Shown one piece after another: positions 55,742-64,000 of a DNA stretch of 64,000 bases (position 1 is its first letter; every line of letters begins with the position of its first letter). The stretch is taken from positions 92,270 to 156,269 of the forward strand of contig JBLILH010000004.1 in NCBI GenBank assembly GCA_047636495.1, written 5' to 3'. The notes beneath the pieces are model-generated. The model was not told the DNA's origin. It searched no databases and saw only the letters and a program-made list of their open reading frames with translations. Made by a program: the position numbers and the translations under genes. Source of the stretch: Endobugula sp047636495. Its GTDB lineage: Bacteria; Pseudomonadota; Gammaproteobacteria; Pseudomonadales; Cellvibrionaceae.

Positions 55742-56335
55742 TGCCCGATAAACAGGCTGCTAGGGATCGTTGTATCATTTGGCGAGTTTTAGCGTAGAAC
55801 CACAACAAATATACCTTCAAAGTTTTTTGTTATATAGACTGCAAAAACAATAACATTTACGAGTCCACCGTGCTGCTGTCCCTGATAAAAGTCTACCGCT
55901 TAGGTATTAACACTTGAAGCGGGGTTTACCCTCATGGGACTACCGAGATCGGTCCCTATGCGAGTTCATTACTAACATTAAATAAACAGCATTGCTCATG
56001 CCGCCACCGTCATGATCGCAATCGGCGAGTGTGGTGCGAACTAATTCATTACCGAGACCCATAAAAATAGCTATATTGGTAACTGCTCCTGCGTTACTCT
56101 ACCTTCTGCACTCATGCAGTCGTGAGGATACAGCGGTAAGGCATCACAAAATATCGAGTGCGTGTCCTAGTCCGCTTTCGGGGCTCTGGGCCACGCTGTG
56201 GAATGTAGTCCAAAGTCGTGAGTAACGTTGGCTTTAGATTACTTTAGTCTCGGACAATAAGTGAAATCCTTATTAAGGTTAACAAACAAAACCGTATAAA
56301 AATCAATGTGAGCGTAATCTAGGAGACAGAAATAC
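55742..56335. other. Intergenic region after umuC
   Basis: About 590 bases, no supported gene. At 56149-56177 it contains ATATCGAGTGCG followed by GTCCGCT, also found before umuD at about 53870-53895, so an imperfect direct repeat flanks umuDC. Confidence 0.45.
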
Positions 56336-56500
56336 ATGGCAAATGATAAACATTGGCAGCGTCGCTCAGATGAATGGATCTCAGCAACGAATAAATCGCG
56401 CTTAGACAAAGAACAAGAAACATCTAAGCGTAACGCGCCAGAAAAACCTCTAAACCTGACTACAGATATTCACACGAATGCTAATAATCTTAAAGAATAA
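56336..56500 (+). CDS. Small hydrophilic protein, 54 residues, unknown
   Basis: Begins MANDKHWQRRSDEWISATNK and ends TNANNLKE. Highly charged, no membrane segment. A strong ribosome site (AGGAGA) lies 9 bases before the ATG, which supports translation. A decayed copy of its start occurs at 63439, which suggests a real family in this genome. Function unknown. Confidence 0.6.
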   Translation: MANDKHWQRRSDEWISATNKSRLDKEQETSKRNAPEKPLNLTTDIHTNANNLKE

Positions 56501-56885
56501 ATAGACCACTAAGGTGAACAACGCTTTTAAACCCTTGATAATTATCAATCGACTGCTATCCATTCGCCTGATAGTGGATAGTGGATAGTGGATAGTGGGT
56601 AGCGGTTAATGTGTTATCGATAAAGGTGTTAGCGGTATCACCCAAATGCATCACGTATCGATAAATTTATTAGCCGTTCCTTGTTAGGGTAGTCAACAGA
56701 TGGTGCTATATCATTCGTGTAACATAAATTTTCAAATATAACCCTTTGCCAACATAAAATGAGTATGAAGAGCAAATAAAAAACTGTAGAAAGACTTGTA
56801 GTATATCCTTATAAGCCACTGATAATTATAGCAATTATTTTATTTTTCCTCGCAATTAACCTCTAGATTATTCATTAAGTGCCAA
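56501..56885. other. Intergenic region with 7-bp repeat
   Basis: 385 bases without a gene. ATAGTGG is repeated four times at 56571-56598. Confidence 0.5.
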
Positions 56886-57430
56886 TCAATCAACTTTCCT
56901 CCCTTTGCCCGATGCAGCCCGCTTTTTGTTTTCGCTCTGAACGTAAACCGTATCTGTTGTGGCCATACTGGCATGACCAAGATCTTCAGATAAGTCTTTT
57001 AGCGCCCGACCACGCTCGATTTCCATGCTCGCACCGGTGTGACGTAACCAGTGGGTAGACGCTTCTAGTAGTTTTCTTGCTGCATCTTCGCCTTCTTTTT
57101 GTCTCATTTTTTCGTAGGCTTTATCAAATATTTTTTGAACTAAGCGCGTTAAATGCCGCCTTGCCCGCGAATTTTTTCTACCAGCGGGGAGATATCCGAT
57201 GAAGAAGGCAGGGCACTCAGAGCACGGTACTGCCTATAACGCTTTAAGTAGTCTAGATATTGCGTAGGAACACTCACGTCGCGCAATTTTCGACCTTTAC
57301 CATAGACTTTAAGCCACCAGTTTTTTTGCTCATCCTGCCAAAAGTGGCACATCTCAGGTGACCAATCTTTTCGATCAGACAGCTCATATATACGCAAAAA
57401 TAATGTTTGATTATCTAACTATGCATTATT
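56886..57430 (-). pseudogene. C-terminal part of a tyrosine recombinase/integrase, frameshifted
   Basis: Two frames join to one integrase catalytic domain. The first (57397 down to 57149) reads LFLRIYELSDR, KVYGKGRKLRDVSVP and VEKIRGQGG; the second, in another frame, LTRLVQKIFDKAYEKM, then HWLRHTGAS, DLGHASMATTDTVYV. The catalytic residues (R, K, HxxR, H, Y) survive, but a one-base shift near 57145 and the loss of the N-terminal half inactivate it. Confidence 0.85.
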
Positions 57431-57716
57431 CGCTTACGAGTTATGTGACGCTCTAAATTAATGATCTAAGAACTATATAGCTGGCGCTATATTAAATAAA
57501 TTATTCTAAAAAAACAGTGTCCAATTGAGGTTAACCAGAATAGTTGTTGTAGTGATTATGAAATACAACAGTCCTTTCTTAAATTACGAGGAATAAAAGT
57601 AACGATTAACTCTATTTATAACGCTTTAAGGCTGGCTTAAGTTACAAGGTTTACATTACTTTGAAAATAATAGTAGGAAATTAGACGGTAATACAGATCA
57701 TTAAGAACCCCTCTCT

Positions 57717-59131
57717 ATGAAAAAAAGCAGTCTACAAAATTTACGTATAGAAACCGATAGCCTCGGTGATATTGACGTTCCTGAGGATCGCTATTGGGGC
57801 GCGCAGACACAGCGTTCGCTTAATCACTTTGCTATTGCTCTAGAGCATTTTCGTTGGCGGCAGCCATTAATACGCGCATTGGAGATAGTGAAAAAAGCCG
57901 CCGCACAAAGTAATTTATTATTAGGATTGCTAACAGAAGATGTGGCTAATCCCATAATCTTAGCCGCCTCAGAAGTGATTAACGGTGATTTATACGAGAA
58001 CTTTCCATTGGGTGTATTCCAAACGGGTTCTGGCACACATACCAATATGAATCTGAATGAAGTCATCGCCAATCGCGCCAATGAATTGTTGGGTTATCCT
58101 CTTGGCGTAAAAATACCTGTTCACCCGAATGATCATGTCAACTTAGGGCAGTCATCCAACGATGTGTTTCCTAGCGCCATGAATATTACCGTATTGGAAA
58201 CCTTAGAAAATCAATTGTTGCCTGCATTAATACAATTAAAGCAAAGCGTTTCTAAAAAAGTGGAGGAATACCAACATGTCATAAAAGTAGGGCGCACGCA
58301 TTTGCAGGATGCAGCACCGTTAACTCTGGGGCAGGAAATGTCCGGCTGGGCTGCCCCATTGGATTTTTCGCTAAATGCGATTAATCAACATAAATGTAAA
58401 GCATATTCCTTGGCGATTGGAGGTACTGCCGTCGGTACTGGGTTAAATACCCACCCTCAATTTGCAGATAAAGTGGTCGAGTTAATAAAAATAGAAACAT
58501 CAATACCGTTTGCGAATGGTGAGAATAAATTTTTTTCCCTTTTCTGCCATGATCCCTTAGTTGAAATATCTGCAGGCTTGAGAACCCTCGCTATGACCTT
58601 ATTAAATATTCGCTGGCTAGCCAGTGGGCCACGTTGCGGTATCGGAGAGTTGCTCTTGCCAAAAATGAACCGGGTTCATCCATTATGCCCGGCAAAGTGA
58701 ATCCGACACAGTGTGAAGCCTTAAGCATGGTCTGCATACCAATATTTGGTAATGATGCCACGGTAGCATTTGCAAACAGTCAGGGCAGCTTTCAACTCAA
58801 CACCTACAAACCCGTTATTGTGCATAACGTATTAGAAAGTATCGAATTACTTGCAGATGCTATCACTAGTTTTGATCATTATTGCGTGCAAGGCATATTG
58901 CCGAATACAGCCCGCATACAAGACAATCTGGATAGGAATTTGATATTGGTGACCGCTCTCAATACTCATATTGGTTATGATAAGGCGGCTGAGGTTGCAA
59001 AACATGCTTACCAAAAAAATGTCACATTAAAAACCGCTTGTATCGATTTAGGTGTTTTGACAGTGGAGCAATTTGATCAATGGGTGGATATCAATGAAAT
59101 GATCCACTCCAGTGAAAAGCCAACAAAATAA
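57717..59131 (+). pseudogene. fumC: Class II fumarate hydratase with one-base frameshift
   Basis: Hydrates fumarate to malate. The first 316 codons (IETDSLGDIDVPEDRYWGAQ, TGSGTHTNMNLNEVIANRA, VGRTHLQDAAPLTLGQE) are normal up to GPRCGIGELLLPK. Then a shift at the A5 run 58661-58665 puts the active-site loop GSSIMPGKVNPTQCE in the next frame, which continues to the stop at 59131. One extra A would give a complete protein of about 471 residues. Either a recent mutation or a sequencing error; a second, intact fumarase is likely elsewhere. Confidence 0.9.
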
Positions 59132-59146
59132 TATCAGGTTTTATCT

Positions 59147-60214
59147 ATGAAATTATTCGCCAAACAGTATCACGCGCCAGGCACATTGCCAGGAACGCTC
59201 AATATTATCGAAGACGATCATATCAGTCTAACTCTGTTTGATTATAACGAAAATCAATTGATCGAAAAGCCACACATTAGTGTGAAGGAATGCCGTAGTT
59301 TTATCGACAATACCAATACGACTTGGATTCATATTCAGGGAGCGCCAACATTGGCTATGCTCAATATGTTGTCGGGTAGTTTTGGTTTGCACGATCTTTA
59401 TCTGGAGGACATTGTCAATGTTGGACAACGCCCTAAGGTTGAAATTCTCGACAATCAAATATTTCTTATTTTGAGTTTGCCGGTCGTCAATGAAAATGCC
59501 ATTACTATGGAGCAGGTATCCTTGTTTTTAAGTGAGCGAACGGTTATTTCATTTTGTACTGGCAGCGTAATCCCTTTTGAATTAGTTGTCGAGCGTTTAC
59601 GAAAATCTAAAGGGAAAATTCGTAAACGTCAGGCCGATTATCTATTCTATACCTTGATCGATACCGTTATTGATCACGGTTATCCATTACTCGAATATTT
59701 TTCAGGAAAAACACAGAGTTTGGAAGATGCATTAATGGATTCTCCTGATCAATCGGTCATGCAGTCCATTCATCAATTACGTCGGGAACTGTTGTTGTCA
59801 CGGCGCTGTTTATGGCCGCAACGGGAATTAATTAATCAACTAATACGTAATGACGAAAATGTGTTGATCCATGAGAAAACAAACATTTATTTTCGAGATT
59901 GTTATGATCATATTATTACTGTGGTTGAATTTTTGGAAACCTATCACGAAATCAGCAATGGAATGTTAGAGGTGTATCTGTCTAATGTCAGTCATCGCCT
60001 TAATGAAGTCATGCGATTATTAACGGTTATTGCGACCTTGTTTATACCACCCACTTTTATAGTGGGCGTTTATGGAATGAACTTTGATCATAAGCTAAGC
60101 CCTTTGAATATGCCAGAATTGGGCTGGCCCTATGGGTATCTTTTTGTTTGGGGAATTATACTCAGCATGATGGCCGGCATGTTATTTTATTTTTATAAGA
60201 AGAAGTGGTTTTAG
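59147..60214 (+). CDS. CorA family divalent cation transporter
   Basis: 355 residues. A long soluble domain precedes two C-terminal helices with the family signature GVYGMNF at the end of the first. The basic end FYKKKW is typical. Mg2+ is the usual substrate, but zinc exporters (ZntB) share the fold; the loop after GMN (DHKLSPLNMPEL) does not decide. It follows fumC by 15 bases. Confidence 0.92.
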   Translation: MKLFAKQYHAPGTLPGTLNIIEDDHISLTLFDYNENQLIEKPHISVKECRSFIDNTNTTWIHIQGAPTLAMLNMLSGSFGLHDLYLEDIVNVGQRPKVEILDNQIFLILSLPVVNENAITMEQVSLFLSERTVISFCTGSVIPFELVVERLRKSKGKIRKRQADYLFYTLIDTVIDHGYPLLEYFSGKTQSLEDALMDSPDQSVMQSIHQLRRELLLSRRCLWPQRELINQLIRNDENVLIHEKTNIYFRDCYDHIITVVEFLETYHEISNGMLEVYLSNVSHRLNEVMRLLTVIATLFIPPTFIVGVYGMNFDHKLSPLNMPELGWPYGYLFVWGIILSMMAGMLFYFYKKKWF

Positions 60215-60305
60215 TATGGGGGTTGAAGCCCTGAGCGAGAAAAATAACGTGATGTGATAGGGGCTGTAAGGAATTTAATCAGCTGCAAGGAGGTAGTGAT
60301 ACCAA

Positions 60306-60580
60306 AGGAAGCCACGACTTTTTATTGATAGTGTACTGATACATATTGTGCGTCGGGGTCATTATCATAAACTCTTTTTTTTTTGACGATCAAGATTATG
60401 TGACCTATATACATTTTCTTAAGGCGGGTTGCAGTCGCTATGGTATTGAAATTCATAGCTATTGTTTAATGGCTAACGGGAACACCAATCGGTAGTAAAA
60501 AATTTAAAGGGAAAGTTGAGGCGACATTGGAAAAAGGAGTTGGTTTGGCAAGGAAAGGGCCGACAAAAAATATTTTTTAG
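60306..60580 (+). pseudogene. REP-associated (RAYT) transposase remnant
   Basis: RKPRLFIDSVLIHIVRRGHY, HKLFFF, a frameshift in a T run, DDQDYVTYIHFLKAGCSRYG and IEIHSYCLMAN match the N-terminal part of RAYT proteins. Then the HUH region is deleted and the C-terminal end KFKGKVEATLEKGVGLA follows. Start codon lost. Confidence 0.8.
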
Positions 60581-60671
60581 GTCTGTTCTCTGTAAGAATC
60601 GCGCTGGACGGCTCAATGCTGCGGTTATCCTTAAATCTAAGCAGTAATTTTCCCTATTTCTTTTTATTATT

Positions 60672-61484
60672 ATGGTGAAAAATATGAAACCTATGTCTTC
60701 TGATCATAGTTATGCACGAATTAATGTTGTTGTCTTAGGACGAAGTTTAGATGAAAACTTAACCGACTCTGTGCTAGTAGAGGAGGGTGGCGCGATAAAG
60801 TATAGGGATGCATTCCAGCTTAAGCTTCAATCCGGTGAAGCTTGGTTATTTGATTATGGCATTTTAGTTTGCTGGAACGTGAACGAGAGTGATCGCCAAA
60901 AATTGAGCGCTGATATATCTAACTTGATTATTGATTCAATAGAAGGTCAGGCTTCTGAGCAGTTTTCATTTGAGGTCGACGCAGAAAAAGAATTTCGAAT
61001 TCATAATGATCTCGTGGTATTGCCTAATGACAATAAAATGATTCGTTTAGCGCTAAGTCATGCTTTTGCGCAATCAAGCAAACTGGCCTTCTTTGAAGAT
61101 AAGGCACAGAAGGTTATTCAGAAAAATAGCAACTTATCAAAATTGTTGGCGAGCACAGGAAAAATCCCTTTATCTAAACTTAATCTTGCGAAATTAAGAG
61201 GGGTGCTATTTGACACTAGCAGCGATATTAGCCTGCATTTTAATTTGCTCGATACGCCGGAGTTTTTTTGGAATTATCCTGAGTTAGAAGCGTATTATTT
61301 ACCCTTATCTAAGTATTTGGATTTACAGCCACGAATACAAATACTTAACCAAAAACTATCGACTATTCATGAGTTACTTAATATGTTGGCAGCTGAGCAA
61401 CATCACAAACATGCTGCGTTTTTGGAGTGGATTATCATTGTATTGATCGCTATTGATATATTGGTGTATTTTTTCCCTAAATAG
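60672..61484 (+). CDS. RMD1/YagE (DUF155) family protein
   Basis: 270 residues ending in a membrane helix (EWIIIVLIAIDILVYFF). The family core is plain: ALSHAFAQSSKLAFFED, LLDTPEFFWNYPELEAYY, YLDLQPRIQILNQKL. Yeast RMD1 relatives act in mitochondria or sporulation; the bacterial role is unknown. MVKNMK or MKPMS could be the start. Confidence 0.88.
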   Translation: MVKNMKPMSSDHSYARINVVVLGRSLDENLTDSVLVEEGGAIKYRDAFQLKLQSGEAWLFDYGILVCWNVNESDRQKLSADISNLIIDSIEGQASEQFSFEVDAEKEFRIHNDLVVLPNDNKMIRLALSHAFAQSSKLAFFEDKAQKVIQKNSNLSKLLASTGKIPLSKLNLAKLRGVLFDTSSDISLHFNLLDTPEFFWNYPELEAYYLPLSKYLDLQPRIQILNQKLSTIHELLNMLAAEQHHKHAAFLEWIIIVLIAIDILVYFFPK

Positions 61485-61740
61485 GGGTGTCCATGATCTC
61501 ACAAAAAGGAATAAGGAATTAATTTTTTAGAATATAAAAAATTATATTTTCACATAAAAAGCTTGTGTATCGCTAAAAAAAGAATAAAATCCCGACACTT
61601 CTTGAACATAGCCAATCCTAGTACATCGCTCACCGCGACAAGGCAATAGAGTAACTATTCAAGAGTTGATTTTACTGATTAAGAGAGTGTTTATGCCTCT
61701 CAAGCCAGTTTTTTATTGACTTATTTTTTGCTCGGAGCTT

Positions 61741-62940
61741 ATGTTCTACATGATAACTATTGAATCTGCCAACCTATCTATATCTATTCATTCTCAATCG
61801 GAAAACGATTTAATTCATTCATTGGTCGCGCAACATGGCACGCCATTAATGATGCTGGATTGTAATATTATACGGCTACAGTATCAGGCTCTAGCCAATG
61901 CTTTGCCGAATGTTGAATTACATTTTGCTTTAAAACCAATGCCACATTCTTCGGTTGTAAAAACCTTGCTAGATGAGGGGGCGAGCTTTGACTTGGCGAC
62001 GAATGGTGAAATAGATCTAGTTAGAGGAGCAGGTGTTCCAGCCTATAAAACGATTCATTCCCATCCGATTAAGCGTGATTCTGATATTCGTTATGCCTTA
62101 AAATATGGTTGTAATGTTTTTGTTGTGGATAACGTGAATGAGCTAGAAAAATTTATACCCTATAAAGATGAAGTGGAAATATTAATACGACTAAGCTTTA
62201 GAAATGTTGATGCGTATTCTGATTTATCCAAAAAATTTGGTTGCAATCCTGAATATGCAATTCCTTTAATTCGCCGCGCACTTTTATTGGGTATTCGGGT
62301 TAAAGGTTTATCTTTTCATGTGGGTTCGCAAACCACAGACCCCAAGATTTATGTGCATGCAATTGATGCCTGTAGAAAAGTATTTAAAGAGGTTGCTCAG
62401 CTCGGCTTGCCAGCCCTAAGCACCTTAGATATTGGCGGTGGCTTCCCTGTAGAGTATATGGATAGCGTGATGCCAATTGATAGTTTTTGTGCACCGCTAA
62501 GAGACGCCTTAAGTAAATTCCCTGAAACGGTTAAAATAATTGCTGAACCCGGTCGCTTTATAGTTGCGCCTGCAGCGACATCTGTGGCATCTATTATGGG
62601 ACAAGCGGAGCGTGACGGAAAAACTTGGTATTACCTTGATGATGGTATTTATGGTTCTTTTGGTGGGATATTGTTCGACCACGGAAATTACCCTATTGAT
62701 GCAATGAAGTGGCAGGGAGAGCGTTTTTCATCAGTTCTAGCAGGCCCTACTTGCGATAGTATTGATGTCATTTCTGAAGATATTGCCTTGCCTAAATTAA
62801 TCAATGGTGACTTGATTATAGGTCGTGTGATGGGCGCTTATACTAGCGCGACAGCTACTGAATTTAATTTCTTTAAAAAAGCGGAAATTGTTATATTAAA
62901 CGAAGCGTTAGCATTTGATACTGTATCTGATTTAGCATGA
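61741..62940 (+). CDS. PLP-dependent ornithine/lysine decarboxylase (fold III)
   Basis: 399 residues of the ODC/DapDC fold. The Schiff-base lysine is K65 in HFALKPMPH, the ALKP form typical of ornithine and lysine decarboxylases. Also seen: SFHVGSQ, DIGGGFP, AEPGR (PLP phosphate and ring contacts) and C338-D339 in GPTCDSID, the partner-subunit active site. It probably makes putrescine or cadaverine. ATGs at 61741 and 61750 are both possible. Confidence 0.9.
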   Translation: MFYMITIESANLSISIHSQSENDLIHSLVAQHGTPLMMLDCNIIRLQYQALANALPNVELHFALKPMPHSSVVKTLLDEGASFDLATNGEIDLVRGAGVPAYKTIHSHPIKRDSDIRYALKYGCNVFVVDNVNELEKFIPYKDEVEILIRLSFRNVDAYSDLSKKFGCNPEYAIPLIRRALLLGIRVKGLSFHVGSQTTDPKIYVHAIDACRKVFKEVAQLGLPALSTLDIGGGFPVEYMDSVMPIDSFCAPLRDALSKFPETVKIIAEPGRFIVAPAATSVASIMGQAERDGKTWYYLDDGIYGSFGGILFDHGNYPIDAMKWQGERFSSVLAGPTCDSIDVISEDIALPKLINGDLIIGRVMGAYTSATATEFNFFKKAEIVILNEALAFDTVSDLA

Positions 62941-63438
62941 TTTATATTTTTTGGAGTGGCACTGGTCATCGGATGACATACAATAAATTAAACATATGTT
63001 GTTAAAAATACGCTGCTGTCCCGTTAACTTTATGGGAATTGACTATAAGCCATACTGACGACAGCCAAACAATATCGGATACCGGATCGAGCCCGGCATG
63101 ACGGCCCGGCATGACGGCCCAGTATGACGGCCCGGTATGACGGCCCGGTATGACGGCCCAGCATGACGGCCCAGTATGACGGCCCGGCATGACGAATATG
63201 ATAGAAATAGACATGAAAAATACAAACAAAACCTCGTTATTCTGGAAAGCATTTTTTACTTACCTGGACAAAATCTGTAGGAACAAATTTCAACCGCATG
63301 AGCAGGCCCGGAAGGTGAGAATCACGGAAGGCTTTTATAATCTATTGATTTTATTATAATTTTTTGCATTTTATCGAAATGATAGATTATTAAAAAACCA
63401 CTTAAAAAATTAACTTAGAAAAATTCTAAGGGGACTAT
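62941..63438. other. Intergenic region with a tandem-repeat array
   Basis: About 500 bases with no gene. Two minus-strand reading frames across the repeat array are artefacts of its 13-bp periodicity. Confidence 0.6.
63092..63194. repeat. 13-bp tandem repeat (ATGACGGCCCGGC) x8
   Basis: Eight copies of ATGACGGCCCRGY, differing only at the two purine/pyrimidine positions. The unit matches a widespread CCGGNATGACGG intergenic repeat. Confidence 0.95.
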
Positions 63439-63492
63439 ATGCCAAACAATAAAGATTGACAGCGTCGTTGCAGAGTTTATCCTTTGACATAA
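63439..63492 (+). pseudogene. Decayed copy of the 54-residue small protein gene
   Basis: AATAAAGATTGACAGCGTCG is 17/20 identical to the same point in the gene at 56336. The frame reads MPNNKD, TGA where the other has TGG, then QRRC and soon stops. A GGGGA ribosome site is kept. Confidence 0.5.
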
Positions 63493-63545
63493 TCCTTAGC
63501 TTTTTACATAACATTACGTTAGTCAGCCGTTGAACAAAACATGCG

Positions 63546-63773
63546 TTATTTATTGCTATGGCTACCATCGCACATGGGTTGTGATTCGGTCTTCTTGCAA
63601 CCACAAAAATAGACCGTTTTGGTATCATCGCTAACGTAACTTACGGGAAGAAATTGGGTTCCCGCATGCGAACCATCACAGAAGGGCTGTGCTTTACTTA
63701 GGCCACAAGCACACCAGTGATAAGTTTTTCCGGCTTCAACCTCTTCCGCAAATGGTGAATCGAATGCGCCCCC
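63546..63773 (-). pseudogene. CDGSH iron-sulfur domain protein, 5' end cut by an IS
   Basis: The frame GAFDSPFAEEVEAGKTYHWC, ACGLSKAQPFCDGSHAGT, YFCGCKKTESQPMCDGSHSN contains two complete CDGSH [2Fe-2S] motifs (C-x-C...C-x2-GSH). Upstream it runs into a TAA with no start codon, exactly where the IS sequence begins. Only the first few codons are missing. Confidence 0.88.
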
Positions 63774-64000
63774 TTATGTCAGACTAGTTGTCACCCCTTA
63801 AAATTAAAATATGGGGGCGGAAAATGAGTGAATCATGTCCCATTATTCTAGTGAACGTAAAGCAGCGATCCTGAACAAATTATTACCTCCATTGAATATG
63901 GCGGTAGCAGAGGTGGCTAGAGAGGCAGGCGTATCGGCACAAACGTTATATAATTGGCGCTCCAAAGCTAAAGAATCAGGATTGCCCGTGCCCGGTAAGA
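63774..64000 (+). mobile_element. Insertion sequence, left end (continues off window)
   Basis: The boundary is set by loss of the CDGSH frame; the probable terminal sequence is TGTCAGACTAGTTGTCACC. A transposase gene begins 60 bases inside. Right end and target duplication are beyond the window. Confidence 0.7.
63835..64000 (+). CDS. Transposase OrfA-like HTH protein, IS3 type (3' end off window)
   Basis: MSHYSSERKAAILNKLLPP, then VAEVAREAGVSAQTLYNWR, a helix-turn-helix of the kind at the start of IS3-family transposases. 55 codons are visible and open to the edge. ATG 63824 is in another frame and stops early. Confidence 0.8.
   Translation, partial: MSHYSSERKAAILNKLLPPLNMAVAEVAREAGVSAQTLYNWRSKAKESGLPVPGK

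Noticed and set aside
56031..56225. 64-codon frame downstream of umuC
   Set aside because: Within repeat-like intergenic DNA; no ribosome site or similarity.
63002..63252. Two overlapping minus-strand reading frames of about 70 codons
   Set aside because: They only translate the 13-bp tandem array in two frames; no start signal or family similarity.

Overview
The window looks like the chromosome of a free-living, probably marine gammaproteobacterium of moderately low GC (judged by eye, not computed). Reasons: ferredoxin-type CysI followed by a DUF934 gene, PpnN, a YeeN-type YebC protein, YggL, RhlE, NhaR-type regulators, large GGDEF-EAL proteins, and a strong sodium/cation theme (bacterial Nav-type channel, CPA2 antiporter, Mrp antiporter, P-type ATPase). 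I saw no rRNA, tRNA or CRISPR array.

Layout. 1-3.1 kb: cysS (5' end outside the window), a voltage-gated channel and a duplicated winged-helix protein, apparently one operon. 3.2-7.2 kb: a DUF1127 protein, then a compact phosphorelay: a membrane CheA-like kinase and a CheY protein on the minus strand, and a CheX-type phosphatase divergent on the plus strand behind a perfect CRP-like site. 7.3-14.2 kb: CPA2 antiporter, sulfite reductase with DUF934, ferredoxin, ppnN, yeeN. 14.4-20.8 kb: a metal-response island (MerR regulator, His-rich secreted protein, HupE/UreJ, membrane anchor protein, Cys/His small protein, DUF411, glutaredoxin-MauE fusion) holding several decayed genes: a Tat-targeted copper oxidase, a His-rich protein and a frameshifted cytochrome c. 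21.1-24.1 kb: gor and a tandem Usp protein.

24.2-34.6 kb: a long minus-strand Mrp-type antiporter operon led by a P-type ATPase, with genes in the order E-F-G-DUF4040-B-C-D followed by a 1089-residue double antiporter subunit. An NhaR-type regulator lies just upstream. 34.8-38.9 kb: two copies of an [NhaR-type regulator <> HPF/RaiA-like protein] divergent pair, plus a small membrane protein. I consider this coupling of cation stress to ribosome hibernation the most interesting candidate system. 39.2-51 kb: two GGDEF-EAL proteins, cysH, yggL, rhlE and a PilZ c-di-GMP receptor.

49.8-64 kb is rearranged accessory sequence: remnants of an IS256-type transposase, a group II intron domain V, two Y1/REP-type transposases and a tyrosine recombinase; an intact SOS-controlled umuDC; an alcohol dehydrogenase; a fumC with a one-base frameshift; CorA, RMD1/DUF155 and an ornithine/lysine decarboxylase; and, at the right edge, an IS that has cut the start off a CDGSH iron-sulfur gene. 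Short tandem repeats are unusually frequent between genes over the whole window.
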